From: an uncultured Eubacteriales bacterium
Lineage (GTDB): Bacteria; Bacillota; Clostridia; Oscillospirales; Acutalibacteraceae
Assembly: GCA_910584745.1 (NCBI GenBank)
Contig: CAJUDG010000017.1
Coordinates: 1 to 41,195, forward strand
Direction: 5' to 3'
Length of the DNA: 41,195 nt
In this document: positions 33,268 through 41,188 of the stretch, piece after piece
Layout of the letters: every line of letters begins with the position of its first letter
Numbering within the stretch: the stretch's first letter is position 1
Program-made: the position numbers and the translations under genes
Notes under the pieces: model-generated
What the model saw: only the letters and a program-made list of their open reading frames with translations
Database searches by the model: none
Told to the model about the DNA's origin: nothing

Positions 33268-34545
33268 ATGTTAGATATCAAACTGATAAGGACAAACCCC
33301 GAGCTGGTAAAGGAGAATATAAAGAAGAAGTTCCAGGACGAAAAGCTGGCGCTGGTGGACGAGGTGCTGGCCCTGGACGAGAAATTCCGCGCAAGCAAGG
33401 CCCGGGGGGACGAGCTAAGGCAGCAGAGGAACACCGTCAGCAAGGAGATAGGCAGGCTGATGAAGGAGGGCAAAAAGGAGGAGGCCGAGGAGACCAAGAA
33501 GAAGGTCGCGGCCATTGCCGGAGAACTGGAGGAGATGGAGCGCAGCGAAGGGACGATGGAAGATGAGATAAAGAAGCGCATGATGGTCATCCCTAACATC
33601 ATAGACGACTCCGTGCCTATCGGCAGGGATGACAGTGAGAACGTGGAACTGGAGCGCTTTGGAGAACCGGTAGTGCCGGATTTTGAGGTGCCATACCATA
33701 CGGAGATCATGGAGCGTCTGAACGGCATAGACCTTGACAGCGCCCGGCGCACCAGCGGCAACGGTTTCTACTATCTTATGGGCGACATAGCCCGCCTGCA
33801 TGAGGCCATCCTGGCCTTTGCCCGGGATTTCATGATAGATAAAGGCTTCACCTACTGTATCCCGCCCTTCATGATCCGCAGCAATGTCGTAACCGGAGTC
33901 ATGAGCTTCGCCGAGATGGAGAACATGATGTACAAGATAGAGGGGGAGGACCTGTATCTTATCGGTACTAGCGAGCACTCCATGATAGGCCGCTACGCCG
34001 GGAATCTCCTCACCGAGGATCAGCTTCCCCAGACCATGACCAGCTACTCCCCGTGCTTCCGTAAGGAGGTAGGCGCCCACGGTATAGAGGAGAGGGGCGT
34101 GTACCGCATCCACCAGTTTGAAAAGCAGGAGATGATAGTGGTCTGCAAGCCCGAGGAAAGCATGGACTGGTACAATAGGATGTGGCAGTATTCCGTTGAG
34201 TTCTTCCGGGCCCTGGACATTCCGGTGCGCACGCTTGAGTGCTGCTCCGGCGACCTTGCGGATCTGAAGGTAAAGAGCTGTGACGTGGAGGCTTGGTCTC
34301 CCCGGCAGAAGAAGTATTTTGAGGTGGGGAGCTGCTCCAATATGGGGGATGCCCAGGCAAGGCGGCTGGGAATCAGGATCAGAAACACAGAGGGCAACTA
34401 TTTCCCTCATACCTTGAACAATACCGTTGTGGCCCCGCCCAGGATGCTGATTGCGTTCCTGGAGAATAATCTCCAGGCAGACGGTACCGTGAAGATCCCA
34501 CAGGTCCTGAGAATGTATATGGGGGGCAAGGAGGTCATCGGCTGA
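33268..34545 (+). CDS. serS: Seryl-tRNA synthetase
   Basis: Charges tRNA-Ser. The 425-residue class II enzyme has an N-terminal coiled-coil arm (residues about 30-105, rich in Lys and Glu) that holds the long variable arm of tRNA-Ser. Motif 2 is SYSPCFRKEVGAHG...GVYRIHQFEKQEM, and the motif 3 region is NTVVAPPRMLIAFLENN with the conserved Arg. The usual motif 3 GLAVGR is replaced by VVAPPR. It is expressed from the parA-parB transcript; no T-box leader is present. Confidence 0.95.
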   Translation: MLDIKLIRTNPELVKENIKKKFQDEKLALVDEVLALDEKFRASKARGDELRQQRNTVSKEIGRLMKEGKKEEAEETKKKVAAIAGELEEMERSEGTMEDEIKKRMMVIPNIIDDSVPIGRDDSENVELERFGEPVVPDFEVPYHTEIMERLNGIDLDSARRTSGNGFYYLMGDIARLHEAILAFARDFMIDKGFTYCIPPFMIRSNVVTGVMSFAEMENMMYKIEGEDLYLIGTSEHSMIGRYAGNLLTEDQLPQTMTSYSPCFRKEVGAHGIEERGVYRIHQFEKQEMIVVCKPEESMDWYNRMWQYSVEFFRALDIPVRTLECCSGDLADLKVKSCDVEAWSPRQKKYFEVGSCSNMGDAQARRLGIRIRNTEGNYFPHTLNNTVVAPPRMLIAFLENNLQADGTVKIPQVLRMYMGGKEVIG

Positions 34546-34546
34546 G

Positions 34547-34897
34547 ATGAAAAGACCGGCGCTCATTGCCCTTGCGGTGCAGGCGGTGGTGCTGTTCGGC
34601 CTGCCCGGGGTAATCCAGCTTGTGGGGAGAGGCGATGTACACTTTATCCTAACCATTCTGGTTCTAATGATTTTACAGCCCTTGTGTTGCCTGGGGACAG
34701 GAATTTTCGCCGGGCTGAATATTAAGAGCCGCTGGCGGCTGGTGCTGACCGGTCCGGCTCTGGCCCTGTGCGCGGACCTTATCTTCTACGCCCTTGACAT
34801 AGGCTTCCTGTTATATGCAGGGAGAAACTTCCTGGCGGGCGTTATTGGATTGGCCGCTGCGGCGCTCATAAAGCATCTAAGTCAAAGATATAGGTAA
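34547..34897 (+). CDS. Small four-helix membrane protein, unknown function
   Basis: A 116-residue hydrophobic protein with four predicted transmembrane segments (about residues 5-24, 32-55, 66-87 and 92-110) joined by short loops (NIKSRWR). No recognised family motif. It starts one base after the serS stop, so it is translated from the same message, probably by re-initiation, and is followed by a terminator. Without relatives in view the function is open. Confidence 0.65.
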   Translation: MKRPALIALAVQAVVLFGLPGVIQLVGRGDVHFILTILVLMILQPLCCLGTGIFAGLNIKSRWRLVLTGPALALCADLIFYALDIGFLLYAGRNFLAGVIGLAAAALIKHLSQRYR

Positions 34898-34905
34898 ACC
34901 GATAC

Positions 34906-34938
34906 AAAAAGGCCGCTCAGCAAAACCGAGCGGCCTTT
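34906..34938. terminator. Shared bidirectional terminator
   Basis: AAAGGCCGCTC (34908-34918) pairs with GAGCGGCCTTT (34928-34938). Five A residues on the left give a T-run for the leftward lipoprotein gene; the rightward T-run is only three bases. It separates two convergent genes. Confidence 0.85.
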
Positions 34939-34948
34939 ACCTATCTCT

Positions 34949-35464
34949 TTATTTACTGTCCCTAGGCTTGAAAGCGTTAAACAGCTCCAGCACCTCATCA
35001 CTGTGGGCGGTATTGGTCTCATCATTATCGGAGTCAGTGTACACCATAAGGTACTTGCCGTTGAGCACGGCATGGGCCTCGTTGCCCAACACCGTGAAAA
35101 AACCCTTCTCTCTTACCGAGTCTACACACTCTTTGCCCTTCTCGTCCAGATTCTCCAGATCAAATTCATAGAACTCTGCCTGCACCGTACCGCCGTCGTA
35201 CTTAAAGCGGTAACGGCAGCCGTCTATAGCGCCTATCTCCTTATAGGACATATAGTCCTTCTCGCCGGAGACAGCCTTGTTCGTCTCCATATACTTGCAG
35301 AGACCGTCAAGGTCATCCTCAAAGCTTGCCGCCTCCGCGGGGGCCCAGTCTATACCGGAGGAGACCGGCTCCAGCTCGGTCAGCTGCTCCATCTGCCCGC
35401 CGCAGGCCGACAGCGTCAGTGCCACAGCCGCTGCCCCGGCAAATACCAAAATCTTCTTTATCAT
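34949..35464 (-). CDS. Putative lipoprotein of unknown function
   Basis: A 171-residue protein with a type II signal peptide (MIKKILVFAGAAAVALTLSAC, given here in one piece because its end is the lipobox cysteine) and a mature domain of about 150 residues that alternates acidic and aromatic residues (YRFKYDGGTVQAEFYEFD). I do not recognise the family. The ATG at 35464 is chosen because the signal peptide begins there; the ribosome site is weak, and the frame extends 18 codons upstream without signal features. It is downstream of the two tRNA genes and may be read from their promoter. Confidence 0.7.
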   Translation of the reverse strand: MIKKILVFAGAAAVALTLSACGGQMEQLTELEPVSSGIDWAPAEAASFEDDLDGLCKYMETNKAVSGEKDYMSYKEIGAIDGCRYRFKYDGGTVQAEFYEFDLENLDEKGKECVDSVREKGFFTVLGNEAHAVLNGKYLMVYTDSDNDETNTAHSDEVLELFNAFKPRDSK

Positions 35465-35580
35465 ACTGCTCTGATCCCATGCCTTTCTATTAAGGTAAAA
35501 AGAAAAACGCCGCAGCAAAGCGCCCGACGCCCTTCCTTCATCATGCCTGCCCGGGCCCGGCTTTCCGAAACCCGTCGTTT

Positions 35581-35655
35581 TGGTGACCCGGACGAGAATC
35601 GAACTCGTGTTACCGCCGTGAAAGGGCGGTGTCTTAGCCGCTTGACCACCGGGCC
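35581..35655 (-). tRNA. tRNA-Glu (TTC)
   Basis: 75 bases with encoded CCA. Acceptor GGCCCGG pairs with CCGGGTC (one G-T pair), the anticodon stem CCGCC/GGCGG holds loop CTTTCAC with anticodon TTC, and the T-arm is ACGAG-TTCGATT-CTCGT. It is followed by the lipoprotein gene and preceded by tRNA-Met, three bases away. Confidence 0.96.
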
Positions 35656-35658
35656 ATT

Positions 35659-35735
35659 TGGTAGCGGTAAATGGACTTGAACCATCGACACTTCGGGTAT
35701 GAACCGAATGCTCTAGCCAGCTGAGCTATACCGCC
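35659..35735 (-). tRNA. tRNA-Met (CAT), elongator type
   Basis: 77 bases with encoded CCA. Acceptor GGCGGTA pairs with TACCGCT, anticodon stem TTCGG/CCGAA holds loop TTCATAC with anticodon CAT. The first base pair and anticodon stem are not of the initiator type, and the sequence resembles the Bacillus elongator tRNA-Met; an Ile2 identity is less likely. Confidence 0.93.
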
Positions 35736-35740
35736 ATATA

Positions 35741-35763
35741 AGCGCCCCAGTTGATGGGACGCT
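35741..35763 (-). promoter_or_regulatory. Leader hairpin before the tRNA genes
   Basis: On the minus strand AGCGTCCC pairs with GGGGCGCT (one T-G pair) around ATCAACT, directly between the predicted transcription start and tRNA-Met. It may guide 5' processing of the tRNA transcript. Confidence 0.4.
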
Positions 35764-35767
35764 AATT

Positions 35768-35796
35768 ATTATAATGGATAGAAAGGAGAATGTCAA
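35768..35796 (-). promoter_or_regulatory. Consensus sigma-A promoter of tRNA-Met/tRNA-Glu
   Basis: On the minus strand TTGACA (35791-35796), exactly 17 bases, TATAAT (35768-35773): both hexamers perfect. It lies just past the end of guaB. Confidence 0.92.
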
Positions 35797-35823
35797 TACT
35801 TTTTTACGGAAAATCCTGAGAAA

Positions 35824-37302
35824 TTACACGTTGATGGAGTAATTCGGGGCTTCCTTGGTTATCTGGATGTCGTGGGGATGGCTCTCCTTTAGGCCCGCAC
35901 CGGTTATGCGCACGAACTGGGCCTTCTCGTGGAGCTCCTCAATGGTCCTGCAGCCGGTGTAGCCCATGCCCGAGCGCAAGCCGCCCAGAAGCTGGAAGAC
36001 GGTATCCGCCAGGGGCCCCTTATAGGGCACCCGCCCCTCTACGCCCTCGGGGACAAACTTCTTCTGCTCGCCCTGGAAGTACCTGTCGCTGCTGCCCTTG
36101 CCCATGGCCCCAAGGCTGCCCATGCCCCGGTATACCTTGAACTGCCTGCCCTGGTACAGCTCATAGTCGCCGGGGGCTTCCTTGCAGCCGGCCACCATGG
36201 AACCCAGCATGACCGCGTTGGCCCCTGCCGCCAGCGCCTTGACAATATCGCCGCTGTACTTGATGCCGCCGTCCGCAATAACAGGGATGTTATGCTTTGC
36301 CGCCTCGCAGGCCGCATCGAATACCGCCGTTATCTGCGGCACGCCGATACCGGCCACCACCCGGGTGGTGCATATGGAGCCGGGGCCGATGCCCACCTTC
36401 ACACAGTCCGCGCCGGCGTCAATCAAAGCCTTGGCGCCCTCTGCGGTGGCCACGTTGCCGGCTATGACCGGCAGGTAAGGATAGGCCTTCTTGACCTTTG
36501 CTACAGCCTTTATAACGCCGTCGTTATGTCCGTGGGCGGAGTCCAGAGCTACCAGATCCACCTGCGCCTCCACAAGAGCCGCGACCCTGTCCAGCACGTC
36601 GGATGTAGCCCCGATGGCCGCGCCGCACAGCAGGCGGCCGCTCTGGTCCCGGGCGGAGTTGGGATAGCGCACGGCCTTTTCGATGTCCTTGATGGTGATA
36701 AGGCCCTTCAGGCGCATCTTGTCATCCACCAGGGGGAGCTTCTCGATACGGTGCCTGCGCAGTATCTCCTGGGCTTCCTTCAGGGTGGTGCCCACTGCGG
36801 CGGTGACAAGGTTATCCTTGGTCATAACATTTTTTACCGGCTGGTTGAAGTCGTCGCCTTCCATAAAGCGCATGTCGCGGTTGGTGATGATGCCCACCAG
36901 TACGCCGTCCTCGCAGATGGGCACGCCGGAGATCTTGAAGCGGCCCATCAGCTCTTCAGCCTCGCTGACGAGGCTGTCCGGGGCCAGGAAGAAGGGGTTC
37001 GCTATAACGCCGTTCTCAGAGCGCTTTACGCGGTCAACCTGATCGGCCTGCTTCTCGATGGTCATGTTCTTGTGGATGATGCCGACGCCGCCCTCACGGG
37101 CTACGGCTATGGCCATATCCGACTCCGTAACGGTGTCCATGGCGGCGGTGAGTATCGGGGCGTTGAGACGGATAGTCTCGGTAAGCTGGGTGGAGAAGTC
37201 CGCTTCGCTGGGCAGCACATGGGATTCGGCGGGGATCAGCAGCACATCGTCAAAGGTCAGGCCCTCTTTTGAAAACTTCCTCTGGTAATCCATTTTCAGC
37301 AT
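35824..37302 (-). CDS. guaB: Inosine-5'-monophosphate dehydrogenase
   Basis: Oxidises IMP to XMP, the committed step of GMP synthesis. The 492-residue protein has the barrel start FSKEGLTFDDVLLIPAESHVLP, two CBS domains (about residues 95-215, GVLVGIITNRDMRF), the catalytic loop GIGPGSICTTR with its Cys, and the flap motif YRGMGSLGAM. The ATG at 37302 follows a GAGAG purine stretch; a start seven codons upstream is possible. It has its own promoter and no purine riboswitch is seen in the leader. Confidence 0.97.
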   Translation of the reverse strand: MLKMDYQRKFSKEGLTFDDVLLIPAESHVLPSEADFSTQLTETIRLNAPILTAAMDTVTESDMAIAVAREGGVGIIHKNMTIEKQADQVDRVKRSENGVIANPFFLAPDSLVSEAEELMGRFKISGVPICEDGVLVGIITNRDMRFMEGDDFNQPVKNVMTKDNLVTAAVGTTLKEAQEILRRHRIEKLPLVDDKMRLKGLITIKDIEKAVRYPNSARDQSGRLLCGAAIGATSDVLDRVAALVEAQVDLVALDSAHGHNDGVIKAVAKVKKAYPYLPVIAGNVATAEGAKALIDAGADCVKVGIGPGSICTTRVVAGIGVPQITAVFDAACEAAKHNIPVIADGGIKYSGDIVKALAAGANAVMLGSMVAGCKEAPGDYELYQGRQFKVYRGMGSLGAMGKGSSDRYFQGEQKKFVPEGVEGRVPYKGPLADTVFQLLGGLRSGMGYTGCRTIEELHEKAQFVRITGAGLKESHPHDIQITKEAPNYSINV

Positions 37303-37371
37303 AGTCACACTCTCTTTCCTCAATAAATTTAATGTTGCCCCATACGGTGCGGGGGATGTTATTAATCGAAA

Positions 37372-37400
37372 ATTATAGCATAAAGGACGGACATTTTCAA
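37372..37400 (-). promoter_or_regulatory. Sigma-A promoter of guaB
   Basis: On the minus strand TTGAAA (37395-37400), 17 bases, perfect TATAAT (37372-37377), about 70 bases before the start codon. Confidence 0.78.
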
Positions 37401-37470
37401 CCCCGGAGCGAGCACGATGAAAACAAAAAATAATTCACATTTCCTGTTGGCATCAGTCGATTATGCAAGC

Positions 37471-37499
37471 TTGCTTTATGCCGGTACTGCTGATATAAT
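37471..37499 (+). promoter_or_regulatory. Promoter of the P-loop kinase gene
   Basis: TTGCTT (37471-37476), 17 bases, TATAAT (37494-37499). The palindrome GCAAGCTTGC (37465-37474) overlaps the -35 and could be an operator. Confidence 0.6.
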
Positions 37500-37532
37500 G
37501 GACGCACTGATAAAAGAAGGAGGAGATAAAGT

Positions 37533-38042
37533 ATGGCAAAGCTAATCATACTGAGGGGAAATTCCGGCAGCGGTAAAACAATGGCGGCAAGTATGCTCCA
37601 GGAGAAGCTGGGCCCGAATACTATGCGCATATCCCACGACATGGTACGCATGGAGATACTGCATGTATGGAGCAGGGAAGGGGTCGAGCGCTCGCTGCCG
37701 CTGATGATAGAGCTGTTGAAGTACGGCAGGCGCAATTCTGAGTTTGCAGTTATGGAGGGCATATTGCCCTGCCCAGACTATGAGCCCCTGTTCGACGCGG
37801 CCCTTAAGGAATACGGCAGGGAGAATATCTTTGCCTATTACTACGACATCTCCTTTGAAGAGACCCTCCGCCGCCATAAGACAAAGCCTAACCGGGACGA
37901 ATTCGGCGAGGAAGAGATGCGCAGGTGGTGGCGGGAAAAGGACTATCTCAAAAACATAAGCGAGACGATTTTTGGGGAGAACCTTACCCTTGAGGACGCG
38001 GTCGAAAAAATATACGGCGACGTATTTGCCGCAAACCCTTGA
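37533..38042 (+). CDS. P-loop kinase-like protein (AAA_33/zeta-toxin-like)
   Basis: A 169-residue nucleotide-binding protein. Walker A GNSGSGKT is at residues 9-16; DMVRMEILHV follows in the usual substrate-side position, and ETLRRHKTKPNR resembles the lid with its arginine. The fold is that of small kinases such as zeta toxins and chloramphenicol phosphotransferase, but no antitoxin gene is adjacent, so a toxin role is unsupported. GGAGGAG lies before the ATG. The next promoter overlaps its stop codon. Confidence 0.78.
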   Translation: MAKLIILRGNSGSGKTMAASMLQEKLGPNTMRISHDMVRMEILHVWSREGVERSLPLMIELLKYGRRNSEFAVMEGILPCPDYEPLFDAALKEYGRENIFAYYYDISFEETLRRHKTKPNRDEFGEEEMRRWWREKDYLKNISETIFGENLTLEDAVEKIYGDVFAANP

Positions 38043-38066
38043 CAACGGAAATAATTCGGATATAAT
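38039..38066 (+). promoter_or_regulatory. Promoter of the MFS transporter gene
   Basis: TTGACA (38039-38044), 16 bases, TATAAT (38061-38066). The -35 overlaps the stop codon of the kinase gene. Confidence 0.78.
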
Positions 38067-38106
38067 CAACCGTAGCGTCTTTTCAATATAAAGGAGCAAG
38101 CGATAA

Positions 38107-39312
38107 ATGAAAAAACTCTTTTCCCGGCTGAATATCCAGGGCAAGCAGGCCATAGTCCTTGTGGGCGTGAACGGATTTTTCTGGTTTGCCTGGGCCTTCG
38201 GCTGCTATCAGGCCGTGTACCTTCAGGGGGTGGGCTTTTCGGCGTCAAGCATGGGTGTGGTCAATGCCCTGAGCTCCGTGGTGGGTATAGCGTCGGTGGC
38301 CTTCTGGGGTATGGCCAGCGACAGGATGGGCTCCCTTCGCAAGGTGCTCATCACCGTGCTCATATGCGGCTCGCTGATGTACGCCATGATACCCCTGGTA
38401 CCGGCGGAGTTCCACGGCTCGTCCATACTGCTGATGTGCTATATACCGGCGGTGTGCTTTTTCCGCTCGTCCATGTCGCCCTACGCGGAGAACCTGCTGG
38501 TGCGCAACTGCAACGAGCTGGGCCTGAACTTCGGGGTGCTGCGCAGCCTGGGGTCCTTCCTCTTTACCATCGGCAGCCTGATAATAGCCGCGTGGCTTCC
38601 CAGTCTGGGGGTAAAGAACACATTTTGGGTCACGGGCCTCTTTATGCTCATACCCGTCGTCATGACCATTTTTGCTCGGGAGCCGGCGGCGAAGGTTCCG
38701 CCCAAAAAGGGCGGAAAGGGGTCGATGGACCTGGGGGAGCTTTTCAAAAATAAAGCGTATATGGCGTTTCTGGGCTTCGGCTTTATCTTTTACATAGCCG
38801 TGGCCTGCGAGGGTAATTTCCTGCCCTATTATATGGCGAGCATAAATGTGGACTCGAAACAGTACGGCATAATCCTGGCCCTCCGGGCCACAATGGAGAT
38901 ACCGTTCCTGCTGTTCATGATACGGCTTAGAAGAAAGTTCCCGCTGCGGGTGCTGATACTGGGCTCGTCGCTGCTTATGGGTATAGAGTGCCTGGGGCTG
39001 GGGCTTCTGGCAAATTCCCTGCCCACGATGATGCTGTTCTGCATGTTCTTCGGCCTTGGAAACGGGCTGTTTATCGGCTCGTCCTTAAACTATGTATATG
39101 AACTGGCCCCAAGCCACCTTAAGGCCAGCGCCCAGGCCTTCTTCACTTCTATGGCCTCAGTGGCGGGGATCCTGGGCAACCTCATAGGTGGCCGGATCTT
39201 TGACGCCATAGGTGCCAAGACCTTCTATCTGTCAATATCGGCCATGTTCGCGCTGAGCGCGGGGGTATTTCTGCTGTCCTTCAGAAGGAAGCCCGAGCAG
39301 GGGCAGGCCTGA
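38107..39312 (+). CDS. Major facilitator superfamily transporter
   Basis: A 401-residue transporter with twelve predicted helices in two halves linked by a basic cytoplasmic loop (about residues 195-215, PPKKGGKGSMDL). The loop motif WGMASDRMGSLRKVL between helices 2 and 3 is the MFS signature. Overall resemblance is to the MFS_1-like/LacY-type sugar or aromatic-acid transporters (GFFWFAWAFGCYQAVYL). The substrate is undetermined. AAGGAGC precedes the ATG. Possible weak hairpin at 39325-39347 downstream. Confidence 0.85.
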   Translation: MKKLFSRLNIQGKQAIVLVGVNGFFWFAWAFGCYQAVYLQGVGFSASSMGVVNALSSVVGIASVAFWGMASDRMGSLRKVLITVLICGSLMYAMIPLVPAEFHGSSILLMCYIPAVCFFRSSMSPYAENLLVRNCNELGLNFGVLRSLGSFLFTIGSLIIAAWLPSLGVKNTFWVTGLFMLIPVVMTIFAREPAAKVPPKKGGKGSMDLGELFKNKAYMAFLGFGFIFYIAVACEGNFLPYYMASINVDSKQYGIILALRATMEIPFLLFMIRLRRKFPLRVLILGSSLLMGIECLGLGLLANSLPTMMLFCMFFGLGNGLFIGSSLNYVYELAPSHLKASAQAFFTSMASVAGILGNLIGGRIFDAIGAKTFYLSISAMFALSAGVFLLSFRRKPEQGQA

Positions 39313-39386
39313 CAAGACTGAGCAGAGAAGGACAGGCTTTTTCTCTATAAAGGGTCTATACTAAAGCCGGAAGGGAGGGAGAGTAT

Positions 39387-40268
39387 ATGGATTGGCTGAT
39401 GTGCCTGCGGGGAGCGGTGGACTATATGGAGGAGCATCTGCTGGAGCCGGTCACTCCGGGCGAGATCGGCCGGGCGGTGCATATATCGCCGTTCTACCTG
39501 CAAAAGGGGTTCCAGATCATCACCGGGTACAGCCTTGGGGAGTATATGCGCTGCCGAAGGCTGTATCTGGCCGCCATGGACCTGCTGGCGGGAGAGGGCA
39601 GGGTGATAGATATTGCATATAAATACTGCTATCAGACCCCGGAGAGCTTTGCCAAGGCTTTTTCACGTTTTCACGGCTTTCCGCCCTCCCAGGTGAAACA
39701 GGAGCGAGGGAGGATAAGGATGTTCCTGCCCTTCCAGATAACATTATCCATACAAGGAGGAGAGAGCATGAACTTTACCGTAGAGAAAATGGAAGGATTC
39801 AAGGTCATAGGCTTTGAGGAGGTCATCCCCATGGACAAGGGTTATGAGCTCTGCCCGAAGCTGTGGGACCGGCTTCACAGCCTGTACTTTTCCCGGCTAT
39901 GGCAGGGCGGCGCGCCGCAGACGGACGTGGATAGGGCAATTATTGAAAATGGGATAGGCATGTGCGCCGTCTGCGCGGACGACGAGGGTCAGGACGGTGG
40001 CTTTGCCTATATGGTTGGGGGCAGGTATAAGGGCGGCCCCGTGCCGGAGGGCCTTACTGTGCGGGATATCCCCGCCGCGGACTGGGCAAAGTTCCATAGC
40101 ATAGGCCCGATGCCCGAGGGCCTGCAGGCCCTGAATACCAAGATTTTCAAGGAGTGGCTTCCCATCAACCCGGACTATGACTGGGCATATCCTCTGAATA
40201 TTGAGTTTTATACGGAGGATATGGACTATGAGATATGGCTGCCGGTAGCTGAAAAAGAAAAAGGCTGA
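39387..40268 (+). CDS. AraC-family regulator with GyrI-like effector domain
   Basis: A 293-residue regulator. Two helix-turn-helix motifs occupy residues 1-105 (AVHISPFYLQKGFQIITGYSLG and the second with YQTPESFAKAFSRFHGFPPSQ). The remainder (about 125-293) is a GyrI-like/effector-binding fold (NFTVEKMEGFKVIGFEE, EIWLPV), the arrangement of Rob-type regulators of drug and stress responses. GGAGGGAGAG lies before the ATG; a TATACT at 39357-39362 may be its -10. It may control the neighbouring MFS gene; that is inference. Confidence 0.87.
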   Translation: MDWLMCLRGAVDYMEEHLLEPVTPGEIGRAVHISPFYLQKGFQIITGYSLGEYMRCRRLYLAAMDLLAGEGRVIDIAYKYCYQTPESFAKAFSRFHGFPPSQVKQERGRIRMFLPFQITLSIQGGESMNFTVEKMEGFKVIGFEEVIPMDKGYELCPKLWDRLHSLYFSRLWQGGAPQTDVDRAIIENGIGMCAVCADDEGQDGGFAYMVGGRYKGGPVPEGLTVRDIPAADWAKFHSIGPMPEGLQALNTKIFKEWLPINPDYDWAYPLNIEFYTEDMDYEIWLPVAEKEKG

Positions 40269-40271
40269 GAT

Positions 40272-40300
40272 AAAAGCGGGGCCCGTATCTGGAGCCCCGC
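40272..40300 (-). terminator. Terminator of sleB, shared with the AraC-type gene
   Basis: GCGGGGC (40276-40282) and GCCCCGC (40294-40300) form a GC-rich stem. On the minus strand it is followed by TTTTATC. On the plus strand there is no T-run, so it mainly serves sleB. Confidence 0.75.
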
Positions 40301-40304
40301 CTCA

Positions 40305-41006
40305 TTATATTGCGAAGTTGTGCGCACCTATAACGGCGATGACCTGCCGGGACCATATCCATTTGTTCGTGGTCTTGGCCGGGTTGTAATAATAGATGGC
40401 GCCGCCGGAGGGGTCGGAGCCGTTGATGGCCTCCCGGGCCGCCTGATAGGCTGAGTCCGCAACGGGGGCGTTCACCCCGCCGTCATACAGGCAGGAGAAG
40501 GCCCCCTCCTGATAGATGACCCCCGAGAGCGTGTTGGGAAAGGAGGGATGGGCTATGCGGTTCATTATGACCGCGCCCACGGCCACCTGTCCCTGATAGG
40601 GCTCGCCCCGGGATTCGGCGGAGATGATCTTTGCCAGCAGCTGCACGTCGCTTTCCGAAAATCCCCCATAGCTCCCGCCGCCGGAGCCGCCTCCACCGGT
40701 GAGGCCCAGGGCTTCCAAAGTCTTGGGCCCGGCAATGCCGTCGTCAGAAAGACCGTAGTCCCGCTGAAAGGCGATGACCGCGTTCTTGGTGCGCGTGCCG
40801 TAAATACCGTCGGCGGTTCCAGGGTCATAGCCCAGCTCCTGAAGGCGCTGCTGTATCTGCGTGACCTCGCTGCCGGTGGAGCCATACTTTGAAAGAGCCT
40901 GAGCGTTGCCGCCGCTAAGCAGCATGGCTATTACCATAAGGTTGACAAGGATAATAAGCCCCGTGCGCCAGACCATGATAAATATTTTTTTCTTCTCGAT
41001 TCTCAT
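40305..41006 (-). CDS. sleB: SleB-type spore cortex-lytic enzyme
   Basis: A 233-residue exported cell-wall hydrolase. A signal/anchor helix (about residues 10-33) is followed by a peptidoglycan-binding domain (GSTGSEVTQIQQRLQELGY ... IYGTRTKNAVIAFQ, about 43-98) and a Gly/Ser linker. The Hydrolase_2 catalytic domain has AKIISAESRGEPYQGQVAVG with the catalytic Glu, and ends WIWSRQVIAVIGAHNF. SleB lytic transglycosylases degrade spore cortex during germination. GAGGTG lies before the ATG. Confidence 0.92.
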   Translation of the reverse strand: MRIEKKKIFIMVWRTGLIILVNLMVIAMLLSGGNAQALSKYGSTGSEVTQIQQRLQELGYDPGTADGIYGTRTKNAVIAFQRDYGLSDDGIAGPKTLEALGLTGGGGSGGGSYGGFSESDVQLLAKIISAESRGEPYQGQVAVGAVIMNRIAHPSFPNTLSGVIYQEGAFSCLYDGGVNAPVADSAYQAAREAINGSDPSGGAIYYYNPAKTTNKWIWSRQVIAVIGAHNFAI

Positions 41007-41034
41007 ATGGACACACCTCTTTACAGAACCATTT

Positions 41035-41062
41035 TATGATGGACAAGCAAAAGTATGTATGG
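41035..41062 (-). promoter_or_regulatory. Possible sigma-G-like promoter of sleB
   Basis: On the minus strand CCATA (41058-41062), 16 bases, CATCATA (41035-41041) approach the forespore consensus GNATR-N17/18-CATNNTA. The -10 fits, but the -35 lacks its G and the spacing is a base short. Confidence 0.3.
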
Positions 41063-41159
41063 AAACAAAAGGAACCCCCGCTATATATTGAAAAAATAGG
41101 AAGAAAAAGGGGAAGATGTAGAAAAACGAAAATTTTTCAAAAAAATTTGAAAAAAGGTG

Positions 41160-41188
41160 TTGACAAACGGACGGGTGTGTGGTAAGAT
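41160..41188 (+). promoter_or_regulatory. Strong outward promoter at the right edge
   Basis: Perfect TTGACA (41160-41165), 17 bases, TAAGAT (41183-41188), preceded by an A/T-tract region (about 41117-41156) resembling an UP element. It drives something beyond the window; a stable RNA or tRNA cluster would fit this architecture. Confidence 0.75.

Noticed and set aside
33415..34656. Long antisense frame over serS
   Set aside because: serS has all class II synthetase motifs; the antisense product has none.
37303..37370. Purine riboswitch in the guaB leader
   Set aside because: The leader is short and AT-rich, without the paired stems and conserved loops of a purine aptamer.
37533..38042. Toxin of a toxin-antitoxin pair
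   Set aside because: The kinase fold is zeta-like but no small antitoxin gene is adjacent or overlapping.
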